Counted from the stretch's first letter, positions 32,891-45,170 are shown. The stretch: 64,000 nucleotides of DNA from Candidatus Gillettellia adelgis (GCA_020541285.1 CP047043.1:868001-932000), one strand, 5' to 3'. Notes: generated from the letters alone by a model not told the origin. Numbers and translations: made by a program.

Positions 32891-35859
32891 TAATATTAAC
32901 ATCGTATTCTTTTGGCACAAGCAACAGCAAAACCAACATATTTATGCATAAATTTCACTTATAAAATACCGAAACATTATCTCTCTTGACCTGTCTTGTC
33001 AACTCAATCTTTACCCATCAGACTATGTACTACCCTTTAAACCTTGGAGGTGCTTACGATACTCATGCACTTCCTCTTAGTCACACTGCATATTAATACA
33101 ATTAAAGAGATAATCTTTCTATTATATTGCCTGTATATGCTAATCCTGAATAATTAATATTCATCTATCAATTAAACAGCACTTCATAAACCGGCAGTGG
33201 TTGCTAATTATTTGTATTACACGACACATTACACGCGTGAATGTAGGAAAATTATAGGTCTATAGATAGGCTGTAGCGCTTTTCATAGTTAACTCTTCAA
33301 CAAGATATTTTTATGTTTAATAACGTTTACCATGTAAGAATACACTGAATACTTACTTGCTTTGTTATCTCTCTAAATTTAATAGAAAACTTATTTTCCA
33401 CTTTATTTAGTTCTTCATGAACCTACTAAATTTACTTAATTTAAGTTTAAATTATAATATCAATAACGTCCACTTGTCTTATAAAAATAATATAGAAAAT
33501 CTTAAATGATGCTGAGTTAACACAGTACTAGTAGTGTATTAGTACTACTATCCCATCTCCACAACCCTGATATCGTTATATCCAACTGATATCTCACACG
33601 TCATCTCATCGACTAAGGTTATATGTTATGCGCTAATATCATAGTAACTGACGCTAGTACTAATTGTATAAGAACCTTTCTGCGTGCCGTGCGATATGAC
33701 ACTAATAGTGTGTTATCAACACCATAAAATATCTAAACTTTATTAAAGTTAGTGCTAAATCTAATACAATCTTCCTCTCTTAGTGTATCATCCTAACAAA
33801 AAATAACTTAAATACCACTTATAGATTAACCTCTCACTTATCTATGATTATCTTAATAACACTACCACACATAGATCTATCAATCCCTGTCACTACGAGC
33901 AAAGCAATAACTAGGGATTACAAAAATTATTTTCTCAACTTTACACTGCTGCATTAGAAACAAATGACTAACACGTTCTAGAACGTTTATTATCTAGTGA
34001 ACTGATCAATAATTTATATTAATCCGCCATATAAATTATAGTCAAAATCATCCCTCTAGTACAAAAGAGAGTCTCATTGACACTTTATATTTTTTGCAAT
34101 ATTATGTTAAATGACATAGTCAGCATACAAGATATGCATCTTGGTAATACCATTAATTATCAATATCATAATACACAGTAACATCCGGCATAGTAAGAAC
34201 AGGAATTATTCTTAGTCTATTCACTATCAAAAATATTAATTAAAACAGACATAAATAGCGTAACCATCTTTTTAAGAGATATATCTTAGCCGAAGCTATT
34301 ATTGAAGTAGATTTTATAGATTTATGCGTTATTTATTTTAGGGCACTTATAATACACCGCCTGGTGTTTTTTCTTTGTTATTTAAGATAAAACACTTTAT
34401 TCATAAGCTAATAATTAAACGATTCGCGTTGATATCTTTAAATGCTCCTTAACTAATATAATCCTCATCAAGCAATCGTTTAATTGCTTCGAATATCAAT
34501 GAATAGTCAAGTTTTTTCTATTGCGTATCTATATTTTCTATAATATAAGTTACAAGAAAACAGCGTAACATATTACTCAGATGATAACGTACATAGCATG
34601 ACAATAATCTACTAGACTGAGTGTTATAAAACAAAGATATAAATCCTTAACAACTACTTATGTAGATCCATAACTAAAATACCTTAAAAACAACTAACAC
34701 ATAGTCGATTTTAAGTACGATAGATATAAACTATCAGGTAAAAACACCTAAAGTTAAGCGCCTAATGTGAGCAGTACTACTGCACAAACAAGCCATGAAA
34801 GCCTTCAAATATTATAAGGTTAAGAATAACGGTACATCATAACGAGTCAAGATAATTGTGGAGAAATATCATTAAGACCTGTATTACTAAAAACTGCAAC
34901 CGTATGAAGCAACGAACCATAGTGGTTCGTGATACATTCATTTTTTTATTTTTGCTTTATTATCATTGTGTAATTTTAATCAAGACCATCAAAGATAGGT
35001 ATTAAATTACCTCAAAATGTAACGCTAAAGCTGTCACTTAATACTTGCTGTAAACATAAAATAGTAAACCTATAAAAAGATGTACAATACTAAAACAATT
35101 AAAGTAAATATTTCCACTATGTGCAATCTATCCAGAAAACACTGTTGTAAAGTTATACTTATATGTTTGATTACTAGGGAAAACAATACACCTGATCACG
35201 TAATATCGGTATTGCTTTGACTTTAAAATACATTATAGTTGCAACTCTAGGTTAATTAGATTACTTGCAAGAGCATCGAGTAATACTCGATATATTAATC
35301 CTAAACTAGTTGCACAAATCACTTGAAAAATCTAAAACATACTAATGAAATGTTCTGCGCTTATAATTCAGAAAATACAATAAAATAATAAATAAATATT
35401 TTCAGTTAGCAACAAATACACACATATCTCTAATTAATGCATAAGTTCATTACCTATTCTGAGCCTCTTCTAATCTAATCTCAAACCCTTAAATAACCAA
35501 ATAATCTATCTCTGATCAGAGATAGATAAAATATTGCAAATAAATAGCTATCACTTAATAAATTTTATCGTACTACATGAACTAATAGTGATAAGAAAAA
35601 CGATAATCATGGAAAAGAGCACAATTGACGTCGATGCAAGATATTAAGATAAAAGTATATTTAAAGTAATTAACTTGCACCAAGGAAACATTACTTGCAT
35701 GACAAACAGATTACACTCATATTAAAGAGCACCTAGAATGTTATCTACTGCAATATTTATCTGTAATATAAAAGCTTAATCATAAAAAATGTCAAATAAA
35801 CTGTAAAATCACAATTATTAATCTTTTAGTGATGATGATAACGCATGCATCACATTCTA
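32891..35859. other. Desert between infA and the prc fossil
   Basis: About 3 kb without an intact gene. In enterics serW (tRNA-Ser) and clpA follow infA, and proQ and the 5' part of prc precede the prc segment found at 35860. None could be read with confidence. A hairpin ACGAACCA-TAG-TGGTTCGT (34912-34930) has a T-rich stretch beginning 10 bases later and may be an old terminator. A perfect 24-bp palindrome lies at 35504-35527. Confidence 0.55.
35504..35527. repeat. Perfect 24-bp palindrome
   Basis: ATCTATCTCTGA (35504-35515) is followed immediately by its exact complement, with no spacer and no mismatch. It lies in decayed DNA where the 5' half of prc would have been and is far from any intact gene. 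Confidence 0.7.
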
Positions 35860-36030
35860 TATCACATCCGACTTACTAACGTTAAAAAATTCAGTGATGC
35901 AGATGCTTGACACTATAAAGTCGCAGCATATGAACATGCTGATATTAATGTAGTTAATACTCGTATAACTCCTCACAATAACCAATGCTAATAAGACAAA
36001 AGGATTAAAGAGTTAACTATACTAAGAAAA
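35860..36030 (+). pseudogene. prc: prc (tsp) fossil, C-terminal region
   Basis: Prc is the periplasmic tail-specific protease, encoded next to htpX in enterics. One plus-strand frame reads VKKFSDA-DA-stop-HY (EKFEDNA...DAATY), AAYEHADINVVNTRI (TAFEPELLKEHNARI) and, after two stops, DKRIKELTILRK (DKRNIVSLNYAVREK). Three blocks in the right order and in a single frame, with in-frame deletions, make this a sound assignment. A possible last trace, HLD near 36813 (ALDLAKL), would put the 3' end close to htpX but implies extra DNA in between. Confidence 0.65.
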
Positions 36031-36388
36031 TAGTATAATATGTGAGCTAAAATAATAACACTTACCAGGTAAATACTTTTAAACTTCCGGAATTTTATGT
36101 ATTATGCAAGATATACTATATTACCAACTTGTACATAAAAACGTTATTTATGCAATCTAGTGAAGCATAAAATAGTAATAACAACGATATATATCGCGTG
36201 ATACGCCGTTATCATTATTTTACCGACTCATAAAGTACTACAGCAACTCAACAATCTACGCAGAATATCGACCATATGATCTAGTTCTATATAAAATCAT
36301 CTACAGCAGATTACATTTTAGTATATCTTTAAAATTAGCTGACTTAAGACTAGTCACTACCAATTAAGACTGCTAAATTTATTATCAC

Positions 36389-36449
36389 CTGTCTGTGTAG
36401 TATTAATATAACCAGTAAAACTGCTTACTAACCTTTATTACACAGACAG
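36389..36449. repeat. Inverted repeat enclosing a second hairpin
   Basis: CTGTCTGTGTA (36389-36399) is exactly complementary to TACACAGACAG (36439-36449), and pairing can extend inward a few bases. Within the enclosed 39 bases AGTAA and TTACT can pair again. The result is a nested 61-base stem structure in non-coding DNA 500 bases before htpX. Function unknown. Confidence 0.45.
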
Positions 36450-36946
36450 CTATCTGTACAGTGTTCTTTCCTCAGTTACCTTTATCAAGTATTTAAATCT
36501 TTGCGCAAATTTTATGCACTCTAAGGAAAAATTTTAAAAAAATACGATGTTGCAAAAATTACTTATATTTAAAACTAACATGATGCATAATGCATATAGA
36601 TGCTCATGAAGCATATAATATGTGTTACACGATAAGCGCGGGGTACACCCTAAATAATGTAAACTGTCAAAACAGCAAACACAGGGTGATAAATGCATTA
36701 AAAACTTATTAAAATAGTTAGTATAGGGCGCTGCAACTTATAACTTAAAATGATAGTGATTGACTCTGTCAATGAATTCCAGAAAATAAATAAGGCAAAA
36801 AGAGTGAACGCATGCACCTTGACGTATAGCTCTAGCATAGCTCAGCAGATTAATAACATATAATACTTGAAATTATGATCGATACCCGCATCTAGCTTTA
36901 GCGGAGTAGCGTCAATAGTATTTTAACATTTATGAGGAAATATTTT

Positions 36947-37825
36947 ATGATGCGTATAGCTTTATTCTTGCTTACAAACCTGGCAGTTATGTTAGTATTT
37001 GGACTAGTTCTGAGTTTAACAGGAATCCAATCTAGTAGTAGGCAAGGTTTGATGATTATGGCCGCCCTCTTTGGTTTTGGTGGTGCTTTTATTTCGCTGC
37101 TTATGTCCAAATGGATGGCACTGCGTGCCGTTGGTGGAGAAGTGATTAAATATTCTCGTAACGAAACAGAAAAATGGCTACTAGAAATAGTGCGTCGTCA
37201 GTCAAATAAAGTAGGTATCTCCATACCACAAATTGCGATCTATGACGCACCCGACATTAACGCATTCGCTACTGGTATGCGGCGTAATTCCTCACTCGTT
37301 GCTGTGAGTACTAGCTTGCTAAAAAACATGAGTCGTGACGAAGCAGAAGCGGTTATCGCGCATGAAATTAGCCATATCGCTAGCGGCGATATGGTAACTA
37401 TGACGCTAATTCAAGGCATTGTTAACACCTTTGTTATCTTTCTATCACGTTTGATCGCTCAAGTAACTGCTGGCTTCCTGAACCAACGTGATAGCGAAGA
37501 AGATAATAACGGCAATCCATTAATTTATTTTATTTTGTCAATGGCACTAGAGCTGATATTTGGTATTTTAGCTAGCATGATTACTATGTGGTTCTCGCGT
37601 CGCCGTGAGTTCTATGCTGATGCGGGTTCTGCAAAACTCGTGGGTCGCGACAAGATGATTGCTGCATTACAATGTTTAAAAGCTAGCCATGAACCACAAG
37701 AAGCAGATAGTTTGATGGCGTTCTGCATCCACGGTAAATCTAAGTCATTTAGCGCACTACTTATGTCACACCCACCATTAGACCAACGTATTCAAGCCTT
37801 GCGTTGTGGACAATATCTAAATTAA
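36947..37825 (+). CDS. htpX: Membrane zinc protease HtpX
   Basis: HtpX is an inner-membrane M48 metalloprotease that degrades misfolded membrane proteins together with FtsH. The ATG at 36947 ([16 protein letters not shown]) gives 292 residues (E. coli 293) and has GAGGA 8 bases before it; the ATG at 36932 lies inside this ribosome-binding site. Two N-terminal membrane helices, the zinc site HEISH ([14 protein letters not shown]), two further hydrophobic segments and the third ligand Glu in [15 protein letters not shown] are intact. The partner protease gene prc upstream is a fossil, so envelope quality control now rests more on HtpX. Confidence 0.97.
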   Translation: MMRIALFLLTNLAVMLVFGLVLSLTGIQSSSRQGLMIMAALFGFGGAFISLLMSKWMALRAVGGEVIKYSRNETEKWLLEIVRRQSNKVGISIPQIAIYDAPDINAFATGMRRNSSLVAVSTSLLKNMSRDEAEAVIAHEISHIASGDMVTMTLIQGIVNTFVIFLSRLIAQVTAGFLNQRDSEEDNNGNPLIYFILSMALELIFGILASMITMWFSRRREFYADAGSAKLVGRDKMIAALQCLKASHEPQEADSLMAFCIHGKSKSFSALLMSHPPLDQRIQALRCGQYLN

Positions 37826-38217
37826 TCATCTACAATAAGGTTGCCTGAATTTTTAAAAACCTAAGAACCACTCAGCTTCTTTGTGTCTTATGTGTTCTGT
37901 AGTGACACATAAAACTGATTGTTAAACATTAGGGTGCTATTCTTATCTCACCTTTCTGTATACCAGTTATACTAAAGTTTTCTAGAAGATGGTATAAAAT
38001 GATAAATCTGTTTAGCATCCATTTAAATAGCATGTATATTACTCTAACAACTGTCATTTACTTCTACGAAGTATTTATTACTTATTACTTATTTAGGTAA
38101 AACATTGAAACGAAAATAAGCTAGTTTACATACAGCTAATAACTGTACTGATACAATGTCACTTAATTAAATTATATAAACCCTTTATATTAACGCCTAA
38201 ATAAGGTGTCAGGCTGC
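37826..38217. other. Spacer between htpX and the RIO kinase gene
   Basis: 392 bases, AT-rich, with stops in all frames. AGGTT/AACCT around 37840 could form a weak stem after htpX. Nothing else was recognised. Confidence 0.5.
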
Positions 38218-39069
38218 ATGAAAATTCCAAATAGACTCCAGCCATTAGTAGATGACGGGTTAATTGACGAGGTCATACGCCGTTTAAAAAGTGGTAAAGA
38301 AGCAGATGTATTTATCGTGCGCTGTAATAAAGAAATACGTTGTGCTAAAATATATAAAGAGGCAGAAAAACGCAATTTTAAACAAGCTATACGCTATCAG
38401 GAAGGCCGTAAAGTTAGAAATAGTCGTAGTGCACGCGCCATAAAAAAAGGCTCTAAATTTGGCCGTGCACAGAAAGAAAATACCTGGCAAAAGACTGAAA
38501 TGGAAGCACTATACCTACTAGCCCAAGCTGGAGTCCGCGTGCCACAACCAGTTATCTATATGAATGATGTGTTGGTGATGGAGATGATTACTGATGAAGC
38601 AGGACATGCAGCACCACGACTGAGTGATGTTACGTTGACGGCAAAGCAAGCGCGGGCTGATCATCAACTGATGATAAACTATGCAGTACGGATGCTATGT
38701 ATCGGATTGGTTCATGGTGATTTATCCGAGTTCAATATACTAATGGATAATAATGGGCCAGTAATTATTGATCTACCACAAGTGGTTAATGCAACTACTA
38801 ATCGCTACGCTCAAAGTATGTTTGAGCGCGATATCCACAATATATCACGATATTATAGCCAATACGCACCGGAACTTCATAGCAGCACATATGCGCAGGA
38901 AATCTGGGAATTATATCAATCAGGCATGCTCACTACAGATAGCGTACTAAGCGGACAGTTCATTAGGAAAGCTAGCTGTGCCGATATAAGTACCGTTCTT
39001 GCAGAAATTCATATTACTAGCGAAGAACATCAGCAACAACTGATGTCACATAAAAAAATTAAACCATAA
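38218..39069 (+). CDS. RIO1-like serine/threonine protein kinase (PA4780 type)
   Basis: A bacterial RIO-family kinase of 283 residues. Visible motifs: the nucleotide loop LKSGKEADVFIV, the ATP lysine in CAKIYK, the catalytic loop VHGDLSEFNIL and the metal-binding IIDLPQ. These are the diagnostic RIO features (HGDLSEFN). The ATG at 38218 (MKIPNRLQPLVDDGLID) fits the family start; a GTG at 38206 is possible but less typical. E. coli has no equivalent, whereas several other Enterobacterales and pseudomonads do. Substrate and role are unknown; ribosome maturation by analogy with archaeal/eukaryotic RIO proteins is only a guess. All catalytic residues are retained, so it appears functional. No operon partner remains. 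Confidence 0.88.
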   Translation: MKIPNRLQPLVDDGLIDEVIRRLKSGKEADVFIVRCNKEIRCAKIYKEAEKRNFKQAIRYQEGRKVRNSRSARAIKKGSKFGRAQKENTWQKTEMEALYLLAQAGVRVPQPVIYMNDVLVMEMITDEAGHAAPRLSDVTLTAKQARADHQLMINYAVRMLCIGLVHGDLSEFNILMDNNGPVIIDLPQVVNATTNRYAQSMFERDIHNISRYYSQYAPELHSSTYAQEIWELYQSGMLTTDSVLSGQFIRKASCADISTVLAEIHITSEEHQQQLMSHKKIKP

Positions 39070-42000
39070 CAGTGATGTTTGAAGTGATGAGCAAATGGCA
39101 TTGAAGGGCTCCGTAACGAAAACTGATATTAATATCGTTGACGTTAGATAAAACGACCTTGTTGTTAACACATTACTTATTATTAAACATTTTCCTTAGT
39201 AAATAAGTGCACTGAGCAAAAACTAACATCTGTTTTACTTTAAGTGAAATTAGTTAAACATAATAATTATATATTTGTAATTGTTAAGAACACTTCATGA
39301 TTTATAAACAACCTCTGTATATCATTATAAAAAGTAAGCATTGGTAATTGTTATAGTGATATATGCTAAATCATGCGGTGCAAACACAACAAATAATCAG
39401 TGTGATTGAAGTTTTAAGAAGAACACTCAGAAATATCGCATATCGTTAAATAGAATTCTTACTTAACTGGTCAACTGTATGTCAGTTAAAACCACTTTAA
39501 TATAACACACCCGACTAGACAATATATACCCTTGATATTATTAATTTTATTAAGAGTATCGAGGAATAATGATTTTATATAATACTTATAGAATTCATAT
39601 ATTTATTCAGAAGATTTCAGAAAACAATACACATTGTACAATACAGTAACAGCTAGTAATAATTAAAAAGCAGCACCAGAAACTACCACGACATAGTTTG
39701 ATTTTAATAAGTCGTTTATATAAAATGATCATGAATTTATCAGATGTATAATGAACAATATTAACAAAATTATCCATAATCTTCTTCTGGCAGTTATATG
39801 CTGTAGTATTTTATGATGAGTGTATTCTATGAATGATATTGATACTGAAACCTGATATTAATCAATATAACATCACTATCTATCGTCGATATGCTTATAA
39901 TGAACCCACTAAATAGCCTAGGATTAAAAACACAATATATATTAGTATCACTATACTATATGTTGTATTTTTTCTTGCAGTTATCATGAATGAACTCGCT
40001 ATTACTGCAGAAATAGCTACTACATGCGATGTAACGTCCATATAAAAACCATGCACCTTATTTTCTGATAGCACTACATCAGATCGAATACTTTTCCTTA
40101 GTGCATTATATGACTCGTGGTATTCTAAGTGCTGGGATAGAGCAATGATTTATATTTAATTAACTAAAAGTTTAAGTTTGAAGGAGCTAAGAATTATTCT
40201 TGATTTTATTCAGTGGTTTGCTTTTTTGAGTGTATGTTAGATTTCAAGTAAATAATATTTTATTTAAACAATACTTTTTAGAAAAGATAAACACTTTTCT
40301 CTCCTGCTTCTGCATTACCGATATATCTTTTATATTAACTCTAAATTAGAGTAATTTAGAGAGGGCTCAGATGCTGAATTTGAGCAGTGCTTAATATCAC
40401 TTTATCTTTTACCAATTTTATATAATAAGTCACCTGCTATATCAGAGATCATGCAAATCTTACTGCATAGTCAAATACATGACTCCTCATTAAATGAGAA
40501 AACGCTCTTATGATTTATGCATATCTTGTATTCACAAAAAATGGTAGAACATATCCTTCAAGTTTCATTCTCTTCACAATGCTCTAGAAGTACGACTATT
40601 CTGAGTCTTTTATACGCAAGTTATTCCTTATAAACAATGATACAATAATGGATACTGTGTATCAAAGGTACATATTATCAAAAAACACAATGCATTTGTT
40701 ATTGTAGTGTTTTTATGATAGTGTGTTGTAAACTCCTATAGACTCATTATATCTTGCTGTATTTTCTGTATTTATGATACCAGAAGCACTATCACTATAA
40801 TCATAGTAGTAGACGTAGACACTACATTATATACAGCACGACATAGTAGATATCTGAGCATTCATTACCCATCATAGCCTAGTGATATTATGAAAGATTA
40901 TTTGCTAAGAAGTGAAAGTTTATAGTCTATATACAATATAATAACTGTTGCAGTTCAGAGCTTGAGGCACTATCTAAATGTTCGGATATTTACCGATATA
41001 TTAATATATGAGACACTGCTTTAGGCAAATGACTTAAATAATTTGATTAAAGTCATAGCCCTGAATAGCTAACGATTAGTTGTATATAAAATACTCATCA
41101 TATCTCACTATCTATTGATCAAAGAAGTATAACCTCTACCTTGTACTCGATAGTTAATGCAGATTTTTAGTTATTAAATGGAGTAAGCGTATGAACAGAT
41201 TTAAAATGCTTAGTAATACAAATATGCACTAATGATACTAAAAGGTTCGGGAATACTAATAATTGATAACTAAGTTAGTAATTAACTAAAGTAACGTTTA
41301 CATATAACTATAGACTACATTAGATCAATCAAATTCATAACTCATATGATAAATATAGTGCATAATCCATAGCACTTACACTAGTTAGTTACAGCAACAA
41401 GTAAGATAACCAATATATATTCCACGCAAATTATGATAAACATAACGTAACAATATTCTCGACCTTCCCAAAAAGCTTTTTCTAGCTTACTTGACGTAGT
41501 CTATACTGTGACAATACTCTAGATGACTTAGAATTTCACAGAAACAACCTGCTAATGTAATGCTTTATAATAACTATAAAAAACATTTTACCATTTGAAT
41601 GGTAATATTCTGTTTAATATTTTTATACAGCATAGAATCTAAATCAACCAGGTAATTACTGAACAATAGATTAATAATACGATTCTTTAAAAGCTTGTAG
41701 ATTAAATAGATTTTAATAACAGATTATCGTCGCTTTTATAAAAACGTATCAATATAACGACCATACCATAGTATGGTGTAGTGCTAGAATACCGAATGAA
41801 TACAATCAAAACTGAACGCAAACCAAAAAATATTTCATAAATATTTTATAGAAAGGTAGCGAATTTAGCTAACTACTAGCAGATTGAGAATAACCACAAG
41901 GTATAGCTATATAATTGATATCAATTCTCTTTGATTTATATATTTGTAATAAATAACAACACACAGTGTACAACAACGCAGCATGATCTCATGAAGCAAG

Positions 42001-42668
42001 GATAATTGACTGCTAAAATTGTATATATATTTACTATAAAATAATAAGGATTAATACCTATTTATGAGCCACATAATTACGTATAAAATCGATTTATTAA
42101 AACGGTAGTTTCATATTTAACTCAAAAATTAGTTATAGTTCTCTAATACCCTATAGCCTTTATCAAGCGCTAGTGTTAAATGTTAATCACATTAAATAAT
42201 TATAAAAGAATTATGCAGATGTGTTATCTATTTACGATCTCTGAGTCATGCTAGTTGTCTCTCTTGAAATTTCTCGCTAACTGTTACCGAGATACTCACA
42301 AGATTTGATTCGTTCCTTACTATTAAAACTAATCGATCACACACTGAAAGTAATAATATGTTCTTCCTCGAACGTTGTTGTTTTAGTTACAACACATCAG
42401 CATGCTCATGAGAGATACAGCAAGCGATAATTAGGTGTCATTTTATTACAGTGCTATCTTTACGCATTACTAATGAGGTGTACTATTTTATTAAAATAGC
42501 TCATTTGACGGTAAGATACTCATGCACGATATAACGACGTTAGGAAAAAATCCAAAACGAGTCTTCTGAGAATAAAATAGAGTGTTAAAATATGCAGTAA
42601 ACTTCTACAACCTCCGCTAATTATGACAAAGGAACATCTCCAGTGTACCATTTTGCGGCACGTAAAAT
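39070..42668. other. 3.6-kb desert between the RIO kinase and pcnB
   Basis: No intact gene. In enterics dksA and gluQ precede pcnB. A weak dksA-like trace, ALSKCSDIY then further residues at about 40965-41030 (TLKKVEDEDFGY...), is too poor to call. A long bulged hairpin (TATCA, AAAAACAC, AAT arms) spans 40676-40720, and ATTGATATCAAT is a small perfect palindrome near 41921. Confidence 0.5.
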
Positions 42669-42701
42669 TTGCAGTTTCCCGCTGCGCAAGGACCTGGCTT
42701 T

Positions 42702-43970
42702 ATGACTACTATCTTACCAGGACAACATACAATCTCGCGTAAAGATATCAGTGAGAACGCGCTCAAAGTACTATACCGTTTAAATAAATCTGGTTATGAA
42801 TCCTATCTAGTTGGTGGTAGTGTGCGTGACCTTTTATTAGGAAAAAAACCAAAAGATTTCGACATTACTACTAACGCTACGCCAGAGCAAGTAAGAAAGC
42901 TCTTTCGAAACTGCCGCCTCGTTGGTCGCCGTTTCCGTCTAGCACACGTAATGTTCAGTCAGGAAATTATTGAGGTAGCCACCTTCCGTGGACACCATGA
43001 GAAGCTCGCGGATTCTAACCAAAATGCTTCAAAAAAAACCCAAAATGGAATACTTCTACGCGACAACATCTTTGGCTCAATTGAAGAAGACGCTCAACGC
43101 CGTGATTTTACTATCAACAGCCTGTACTATGGGGTTAGGGATTTAAAGTTGCGTGATTATGTTGATGGTTTGCGCGATTTACAACAAGGCGTGATACGTC
43201 TAATCGGTGATCCAGAAACCCGATATCGTGAAGATCCAGTCCGCATGCTCCGAGCAATACGCTTTTCTGCTAAGCTAGGCATGACTATTAGCGATACGAC
43301 TGCCCGACCTATCCCTTGTCTAGCCTCACTACTACACGACATTCCACCTGCACGCTTGTTTGAAGAGTCCCTCAAATTACTGCTAGCTGGCTATGGCCAT
43401 CTAACTTATTTAAAATTATGTAAATATCAACTATTCAAACCGTTATTTCCTCTCATTTCACGCTATTTTATACCCAATTACTCCACATTAATGGAACGTA
43501 CTCTAGTACAAGCACTCAAGAATATCGATCACCTTTTTCAAAATGGCATGCGCGTTAATTCAGCATTTTTATTCGCTGCTATGCTATGGCATCCGCTGCT
43601 AGAGCATACAAATAAATTATCAAAAATTAACCACCTAGGATATTATGACGCTTTTGCGCTAGCTATAAATAACGTATTAGACGAACAGTGTCGCTCACTA
43701 GCCATTCCAAAACGCATTACTACATTAATGCGCGAGATTTGGCAATTACAATTACGCCTCACCCGTCGCCAAGGGCGACGGGCACATAAACTAATGGAAC
43801 ATCCAAAATTTCGCGCTGCCTATGATTTTTTAGTACTACGAGCTGAAGTAGAGGGTAATCAAGAAATGTTGCACTTGACTGAGTGGTGGGGTGAATTTCA
43901 ACTGGCTGCGCCAGCACGTCAGACAACTATGTTAAACAGCCTTCGCAAGGATTCAGCACGATACCGTTAA
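42702..43970 (+). CDS. pcnB: Poly(A) polymerase I
   Basis: PcnB adds poly(A) tails that mark RNA for decay. From the ATG at 42702 ([20 protein letters not shown]) it has 422 residues against about 465 in E. coli. AAGGA lies 9 bases before it; a TTG at 42669 opens a longer frame but its extra residues do not match the family. The nucleotidyltransferase core is complete: [29 protein letters not shown] with the DxD pair, [26 protein letters not shown]. It ends [10 protein letters not shown], so the Arg-rich C-terminal tail of E. coli PcnB, involved in RNA contact, is absent, and the N-terminal leader is also short. The folK gene after it is dead. Confidence 0.95.
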   Translation: MTTILPGQHTISRKDISENALKVLYRLNKSGYESYLVGGSVRDLLLGKKPKDFDITTNATPEQVRKLFRNCRLVGRRFRLAHVMFSQEIIEVATFRGHHEKLADSNQNASKKTQNGILLRDNIFGSIEEDAQRRDFTINSLYYGVRDLKLRDYVDGLRDLQQGVIRLIGDPETRYREDPVRMLRAIRFSAKLGMTISDTTARPIPCLASLLHDIPPARLFEESLKLLLAGYGHLTYLKLCKYQLFKPLFPLISRYFIPNYSTLMERTLVQALKNIDHLFQNGMRVNSAFLFAAMLWHPLLEHTNKLSKINHLGYYDAFALAINNVLDEQCRSLAIPKRITTLMREIWQLQLRLTRRQGRRAHKLMEHPKFRAAYDFLVLRAEVEGNQEMLHLTEWWGEFQLAAPARQTTMLNSLRKDSARYR

Positions 43971-43990
43971 GCCCTATCTACCAGAGATCT

Positions 43991-44140
43991 ATAATATTCC
44001 GTGTTTATATTGCACGAAACAGCAATCTAGCTCATATACTACAACAAATTAACAATGATTTTAAGGATCTATAAAACCCCTCATACAATAAGCTAGTTTC
44101 ATTTCTCTTATTCATAAACATCAATGTAGCGAAAAATCTA
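43991..44140 (+). pseudogene. folK: folK fossil
   Basis: FolK is the pyrophosphokinase of folate synthesis, encoded right after pcnB in enterics. The frame from 44000 reads RVYIARNSNLAHILQQ, then INNDFKDL-stop, against the family start VYIALGSNLADPLQQV. Gly-Ser of the nucleotide motif has become Asn-Ser and a stop follows after 24 codons; downstream sequence decays beyond recognition over the expected 480 bases. No intact start codon is seen (ATA ATA TTC at the expected place). Confidence 0.82.
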
Positions 44141-44530
44141 ACGAATTTCCTTAATACACAAATACTTTAAAATATCTTATTGTTATCTAACACTACTGCA
44201 TTATGCTGACACAATGCAATATAATCAAGCATCACGGCACACGCCGTCTAACATTTGGGTGAACGATTTATTAATATAAATGTTATTCTATATAATAATT
44301 ATATCATTGATACTAATCATTTTATTATATCGCATGTTGATCTAAAAGAGTACTAATTTATCTTTTATTATTGTTCTTTGAACAACATTACTTATTTTGC
44401 TATATTTTTGGATAATAAATCGTTTACCAAGTGCCTAAATGAGTATAAAACAACTAAATGCTAATGGATGAAAGCTGAATAATCTATTTTCCTTAAAATA
44501 TCCTAATGATCTCTGCTATATCGTAAGCAA

Positions 44531-44563
44531 TACTCCTTTTCCCTACACATGGGAAAAGGAGTA
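44531..44563. repeat. 13-bp perfect stem, 7-base loop
   Basis: TACTCCTTTTCCC (44531-44543) pairs exactly with GGGAAAAGGAGTA (44551-44563) around TACACAT. Its GC content is much higher than the flanks. No T-run follows on either strand. It lies about 560 bases past pcnB; too far and too unlike a terminator to assign with confidence. Confidence 0.6.
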
Positions 44564-45139
44564 TGAGACTAACTTGCAACGACTTACTTCAGTTAAGATA
44601 TAAACTTTGCGTTAAGTTCTTATAGATAATTTAGTAAGTTAAGCGCTGACTACTTATTTTATTAAAATCATTAGAATATTCTATCAATGAATCACACTTA
44701 TAAACGGTCAGATCAATCTAAGAACATCAAATTTCAGTGATCCACTGATGAGTAAACACACTGTATCTTAACAAATAAGAATGAAACTACTAAGTTCTTG
44801 TTAACTTATAAATAGTTTGACTTTAGAGCTATTAAGGAAATAAAGATCTCTGAAGATCGAAAAAATATAAAAAATAACTGCGTCATTGACACTACAATTA
44901 CTTAAAATTTTTAGTAGTCGATAAATTCAGAATACAATGTGCGTTGTGCTATACTATGTTAGTTTCAAGATATATAGCACCACGCTAGCTATTGAAATTA
45001 CTACACCTATCAAATACACTCTGATTGTATTAAATAACGTATACGTTTAACAAAAAAGCTCGGAACGCTCGTGTCACTAAAGCTGCAGTATATTATTAAT
45101 AATACAAACTACCCATTTAACATAAACCATTACTTAATT

Positions 45140-45170
45140 TGAACACTTATTAAGAATTAATAAGTGTTCA
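45140..45170. repeat. 13-bp perfect stem, 5-base loop
   Basis: TGAACACTTATTA (45140-45152) pairs exactly with TAATAAGTGTTCA (45158-45170) around AGAAT, and TGAAC occurs again at 45173. No gene or T-run is adjacent. Confidence 0.6.

Noticed and set aside
33020-33090. Possible decayed serW tRNA (minus strand), expected after infA in enterics
   Set aside because: Only scattered matches such as GGTGCT and a terminal GTCAC; no cloverleaf can be drawn.
36810-36872. Prc C-terminal tail trace close to htpX
   Set aside because: Resemblance (HLD for ALD, then L) is minimal and implies an unexplained insertion of several hundred bases relative to the blocks at 35860-36030.
40960-41060. dksA-like run ALSKCSDIY near the expected place upstream of pcnB
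   Set aside because: Match too short and needs gaps; not better than chance without an alignment score.
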